Origin: Fidelibacterota bacterium
GTDB taxonomy: Bacteria > Marinisomatota > Marinisomatia > Marinisomatales > UBA8229
Reading direction: 5' to 3'
DNA length: 10,259 nt
Assembly: GCA_002686675.1 (NCBI GenBank)
Contig: NYYF01000025.1
Coordinates: 3,983-14,241, forward strand
This document shows, one piece after another, positions 6,754 to 10,259 of the stretch; the first letter of the stretch is position 1, and every line of letters starts with the position of its first letter. The notes under the pieces are model-generated. The model had not been told where the DNA came from. It did no database searches and saw nothing but the letters and a program-made list of their open reading frames with translations. Made by a program: the position numbers and the translations under genes.

Positions 6754-8127
6754 ATGAATTCATATGATCTTATAACAAAGTTTCGAAACCATCTTGACAA
6801 AGCTGGCTTGATCCAATCCGGTCAACATGTCGTTGTAGCTGTTTCAGGTGGAATGGATTCCATGTGCTTACTTTTTTTAGTCAATGAGCTCAAAAATGAG
6901 TTTGGTTTCCGGATCACGGTTGGACATATCAACCACCAGCTGAGAACTGATTCGAAAAGAGATGAAGCTTTTGTTAAAATGACTTGTGCAAAGATTGGTT
7001 TTCCAATTATTACAAAAAAATTAAATCCCTCTACACGATCAAAAGGGGAGAGTTGGGAGGCTTGGGCCAGGATTCGACGATATCAAAAACTGGAGGCAAT
7101 TCGAAAAGAAGTACAAGCAAATGTAATTATTACTGCTCATCATGGGAATGATCAGATAGAAACAATTCTCATGCGAATGGGAGAGGGAAGCGGAATTAGG
7201 GGGCTTCAGGGGATTCATGAGAAATTTGGTTTCGTTGTGCGACCGCTATTGCCTTTTTCTCGGAGGGATATTACTTCTTTTATTGAGAAAAATAATATTC
7301 AATTTATTGAAGATAGAACAAATCAGGATAGAACCATTCCACGGAATGCAATCCGTCATGAAATTGTTCCCCCATGGGAAAATCTCAACCCAAACCTGAT
7401 TCCTGCTTTTGAGAAAATGTGTGAATTTTCAAGAGAATCTGATGAAGTAGTTACGTTTGCTTGTAAAGAAGTTTACGAAAAGGTGGTAAGAAAAGATTTT
7501 GATGGTATTATATATTTGAATAAAATGATTTTTAATGGGCTGCCCATTCTTTTGCGAGTGATAATTATCCAGAAAATTATTGGAGATGAAAAAAGATCAT
7601 GGCGTCGTCACCAGTGGGAAGAATTAAAACATTTCCTTGTCCACGCTAAAACTGGACAGAAATTTCTCTTACCGATGAAATGGATATTGTTGAATGACCG
7701 TCAATCCCTGATATTGAAACAAAATCAGAAAAAACAAAAATTAAGTCACAACGTTCATCCTGCAGATATTACCGATTGTGGTGATTTCTATTTTAAATGG
7801 GAATGGGTTCAAGATTATTGTTCCCCGAACAATACCCCATGGAAAGAAGTAGTGGATGGAAACGAAATTAAAAACCAAAATCTTGTAATCCGTTCGTGGG
7901 TACCTGGGGATATGTTTATACCCTTGGGGATGAATGGACATAAAAAAATTAGTGATTTTCTCATCGATGAAAAAATAGATCGGTTTTACAAAGATAATCA
8001 ATTTGTACTTACAGCAAATGATGAAATTATTTGGGTCTGCGGTCATCGGATTAGCAACCAAGTTAAAGTTACATCCAAAACAACCGATTTGGCGGAAATC
8101 TCAATTATTCGAAAGAATATTCAATGA
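6754..8127 (+). CDS. tilS: tRNA(Ile)-lysidine synthetase
   Basis: TilS attaches lysine to C34 of the CAU-anticodon tRNA-Ile using ATP, making lysidine so that the tRNA reads AUA and is charged with isoleucine. The N-terminal PP-loop ATPase carries SGGMDS at 31-36, GHINHQLR at 57-64, ARIRRYQKL at 105-113, TAHHGNDQIET at 127-137 with the following GEGSGIRGL, and the RPLLPFSR and RNAIRHEIVP blocks. The C-terminal tRNA-binding domain is recognisable from about residue 375 by RSWVPGDMFIPLGM and KKISDFLIDEKI, ending near IIWVCGHRISNQVKV. At 457 residues it is a full-length, three-domain type. It heads the tilS-hpt-ftsH cluster found in many bacteria and overlaps hpt by four bases (ATGA). Confidence 0.96.
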   Translation: MNSYDLITKFRNHLDKAGLIQSGQHVVVAVSGGMDSMCLLFLVNELKNEFGFRITVGHINHQLRTDSKRDEAFVKMTCAKIGFPIITKKLNPSTRSKGESWEAWARIRRYQKLEAIRKEVQANVIITAHHGNDQIETILMRMGEGSGIRGLQGIHEKFGFVVRPLLPFSRRDITSFIEKNNIQFIEDRTNQDRTIPRNAIRHEIVPPWENLNPNLIPAFEKMCEFSRESDEVVTFACKEVYEKVVRKDFDGIIYLNKMIFNGLPILLRVIIIQKIIGDEKRSWRRHQWEELKHFLVHAKTGQKFLLPMKWILLNDRQSLILKQNQKKQKLSHNVHPADITDCGDFYFKWEWVQDYCSPNNTPWKEVVDGNEIKNQNLVIRSWVPGDMFIPLGMNGHKKISDFLIDEKIDRFYKDNQFVLTANDEIIWVCGHRISNQVKVTSKTTDLAEISIIRKNIQ

Positions 8128-8657
8128 TAGAAGGTACCGATTACAGGCTGACACCCTTACTATCTGAAGATGAAATTCAGGGTAAAATCAGGGAAATTGG
8201 ACAAAATCTTTCTGGCCGTTTCAAGAATGAAGTACCGATCTTTATCGGCGTATTAAACGGAAGTTTCATCTTTTTGGCGGATTTACTGAGGACTATGACT
8301 ATCAATTGTGAAATGGACTTTATAAAACTGAACAGTTATTCCAATGATAAACCTTCAGGGACTATTCGGTTGTTGAAGGATATTTCGGCCGATATCACAG
8401 GACGTCATGTAGTAGTAGTCGAAGATATAGTTGATTCAGGTTTCACCGTGCAGTTTCTAAAAGAAAGGATGGAAGGAGCAAAGCCTCAATCCCTTATTTT
8501 TGTTTCCCTTCTGTTGAAACCTGAAATTGTAAAACTGGATTTCCCAATCGATATCGTGGGGTTTGAAATTCCGCCTGATTTTGTAGTAGGTTACGGGTTG
8601 GATTATGACCAAAAATTCCGTTATTTACCAGCTATTTACAGGTTTAAAAAATTGTGA
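8124..8657 (+). CDS. hpt: Hypoxanthine phosphoribosyltransferase
   Basis: Hpt salvages hypoxanthine (and often guanine) with PRPP to give IMP or GMP in the cytosol. The 177-residue protein has the PRPP-binding signature [13 protein letters not shown] at 96-108, with the acidic pair E100/D101. It also has the flexible-loop region [11 protein letters not shown] at 69-79, [10 protein letters not shown] at 41-50 and the purine-binding segment [17 protein letters not shown] at 150-166, which resembles the human HPRT segment. Its ATG overlaps the tilS stop, and ftsH begins nine bases after its stop, so the three genes are very likely cotranscribed and translationally linked. Confidence 0.96.
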   Translation: MIEGTDYRLTPLLSEDEIQGKIREIGQNLSGRFKNEVPIFIGVLNGSFIFLADLLRTMTINCEMDFIKLNSYSNDKPSGTIRLLKDISADITGRHVVVVEDIVDSGFTVQFLKERMEGAKPQSLIFVSLLLKPEIVKLDFPIDIVGFEIPPDFVVGYGLDYDQKFRYLPAIYRFKKL

Positions 8658-8665
8658 GTGTGAAT

Positions 8666-10259
8666 ATGAATAAAAAATATTTTTCCGAGAATCTGAATAA
8701 AAATACACCCCAAAAAGGGAATAGAAAACCGGGAGACTCACCTAGGAGTCCCAGGAAGAAATCTAAAGATCCATTGAATAGTTTTCAATGGAAACGAGCT
8801 GGAAAAACATCTCTGATATGGGTACTGATTATAGTAGCTTCTATTTTTCTTTCGGATCTTTTTACGGAGGGATCTCGCAAGGAAACAGAAATCGATTATT
8901 TTAAATACAAAGAATTTTTAGAGGATAGACTAATAAGCAAAGCGGATGTCATCGTAAACATTTTCCATGGAGAATTAAGTACACCGCAGACAATTATCTC
9001 AGGTGTAGGTAATCAGGTTGCCGTTAGTCGTTTTCGCGTCGTTCTCCCCTTTGTTGATAAAGATGTTATGGATGAATGGAATCAATATGGTGTTGAATAT
9101 AGTTTTAAGGAGCAGAGTATTGATTGGACTGGCTATTTTATAAATATGCTACCATGGATTCTTTTAATTGCTTTTTGGCTTTTTATTATGAGACGAATGC
9201 AGGGTGGAGCAGGCGGAATAAAAAATGTATTTAGCTTCGGTAAGAGTCGTGCGAAGATCTGGGATTCAAATATGCCGAAAGTGACATTTGATGATGTTGC
9301 TGGCTGTGTGGAAGCCAAAGAAGAGTTGAAAGAAGTTATCGATTATTTAAAGCACCCCAAGAAGTTTCAAAAATTAGGAGCGGAAATTCCTAAAGGAGTA
9401 TTGCTCGTAGGACCACCGGGGACTGGTAAAACCTTATTAGCAAGGGCTGTTGCGGGTGAAGCGAATGTACCTTTTTTTAGTCTCAGTGGTGCGGATTTTG
9501 TTGAAATGTTTGTAGGCGTAGGGGCTTCCAGGGTAAGAGATTTATTTGACCAGGCAAAGAAGAATTCCCCCTGTATTATCTTTATAGATGAATTGGACGC
9601 GGTTGGACGGCAGCGGGGTGCAGGACTGGGAGGCGGACATGATGAACGAGAACAGACACTCAATGCGCTATTGGTAGAACTAGACGGATTTGAACCTAAC
9701 CAAAATATCATCGTTATTACAGCAACGAATCGTCCTGATGTGCTTGACTCTGCATTGTTGCGCCCGGGTCGGTTTGACCGGAATGTAGTTGTGGACATCC
9801 CTGACTTGAAAGGAAGATTGGGAATTCTGAAGGTGCATACAAAAAAGATACTGATGAATAAACGAAACGTGAAGCTAGATGTTCTTGCTAAAGGTACTCC
9901 CGGGATGGTGGGTGCTGACTTGGCCAACGTTGTGAATGAGGCGGCTCTGCTAGCAGCTCGGAAGAGAAAAAAAACCGTAGAAATGATAGATTTTGAGGAA
10001 GCCGTTGATAAGGTGATGATGGGAGTACAAAGAAAAAGCATGATTTTGTCTGAAGAAGAGAAAAAACTGACAGCGTACCACGAAGCAGGGCATGCTCTTG
10101 TAGCATCGGTAACAGAAGGTGCAGACCCGGTTCATAAGGTTTCAATTATTCCTCGAGGTCGAGCTCTTGGAATGACCATGCAACTGCCTATTGATGAAAA
10201 ACACGGTTATTCAAAAAAATATATTGAAGGGCGACTTTCTATAATGATGGGCGGCAGGG
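8666..10259 (+). CDS. ftsH: ATP-dependent zinc metalloprotease FtsH (partial, 3' end beyond window)
   Basis: FtsH is a hexameric membrane AAA+ protease that degrades misfolded membrane proteins and short-lived regulators. The frame is open without interruption from ATG 8666 to the window edge (531 codons plus one base). In order: a basic, proline-containing N-terminal stretch (1-48), transmembrane helix 1 (about 49-65), an extracytoplasmic domain of about 90 residues, helix 2 (about 157-175), Walker A GPPGTGKT (249-256), pore loop MFVGVG (281-286), Walker [11 protein letters not shown] (303-312), second region of homology [18 protein letters not shown] (355-372), and the zinc motif HEAGH (472-476). 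The third zinc ligand and the C-terminus lie outside the window. GTG codons at 8654 and 8660 are in-frame alternative starts. No strong ribosome site is visible, so coupling to hpt is likely. Confidence 0.96.
   Translation, partial: MNKKYFSENLNKNTPQKGNRKPGDSPRSPRKKSKDPLNSFQWKRAGKTSLIWVLIIVASIFLSDLFTEGSRKETEIDYFKYKEFLEDRLISKADVIVNIFHGELSTPQTIISGVGNQVAVSRFRVVLPFVDKDVMDEWNQYGVEYSFKEQSIDWTGYFINMLPWILLIAFWLFIMRRMQGGAGGIKNVFSFGKSRAKIWDSNMPKVTFDDVAGCVEAKEELKEVIDYLKHPKKFQKLGAEIPKGVLLVGPPGTGKTLLARAVAGEANVPFFSLSGADFVEMFVGVGASRVRDLFDQAKKNSPCIIFIDELDAVGRQRGAGLGGGHDEREQTLNALLVELDGFEPNQNIIVITATNRPDVLDSALLRPGRFDRNVVVDIPDLKGRLGILKVHTKKILMNKRNVKLDVLAKGTPGMVGADLANVVNEAALLAARKRKKTVEMIDFEEAVDKVMMGVQRKSMILSEEEKKLTAYHEAGHALVASVTEGADPVHKVSIIPRGRALGMTMQLPIDEKHGYSKKYIEGRLSIMMGGR

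Noticed and set aside
9367..10041. Long open frame on the - strand (224 codons) opposite ftsH
   Set aside because: It lies entirely antisense to well-conserved FtsH motifs (Walker A, SRH, HEAGH region), has a low-complexity Ser/Pro/Phe composition and no recognisable domain: a shadow of the real gene.

Overview
The window is a compact bacterial chromosome segment with all genes on the + strand, about 97% coding, and no mobile element, RNA gene or CRISPR array that I can see. Several proteins have a Bacteroidetes/FCB-like flavour, for example EGHAVTFSGG in DXS where E. coli has EQHAVT. The modest GC content, recognisable Shine-Dalgarno sites and mixture of bacterial housekeeping genes with archaeal-looking enzymes suggest an uncultured FCB-type lineage such as Marinimicrobia. 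This placement is an inference from recalled sequence, not a search.

Layout: (1) Bases 2-3773 are a tightly packed unit: the 3' end of ispH, pdxS, pdxT, dxs and a small three-helix membrane protein, joined by overlaps or a 3-base gap. It combines the first (dxs) and last (ispH) enzymes of the MEP isoprenoid pathway with the ribose-5-phosphate-dependent PLP synthase PdxST. (2) After a 148-base gap, bases 3922-6691 hold a coenzyme B12-dependent acyl-CoA mutase large subunit and, 46 bases on, a homologue of the archaeal (type II) glyceraldehyde-3-phosphate dehydrogenase. The mutase has the Phe/Gln active-site pair of isobutyryl-CoA mutase rather than the Tyr/Arg pair of methylmalonyl-CoA mutase. 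The dehydrogenase homologue is altered around its catalytic cysteine and histidine. (3) After a 62-base gap comes the classic tilS-hpt-ftsH cluster, with ftsH running off the right edge.

Functionally, unit 1 makes isoprenoid precursors and vitamin B6, unit 2 is a central-carbon or acyl-CoA pair of uncertain role, and unit 3 covers tRNA-Ile lysidine formation, purine salvage and membrane proteolysis. DXS and PdxS both consume glyceraldehyde-3-phosphate, and the type II GAPDH homologue may as well. Most of the window is ordinary housekeeping. The parts worth a second look are the mutase/GAPDH-like pair, the MEP/PLP gene union and the unassigned membrane protein after dxs. I see no clear evidence of an entirely new system.
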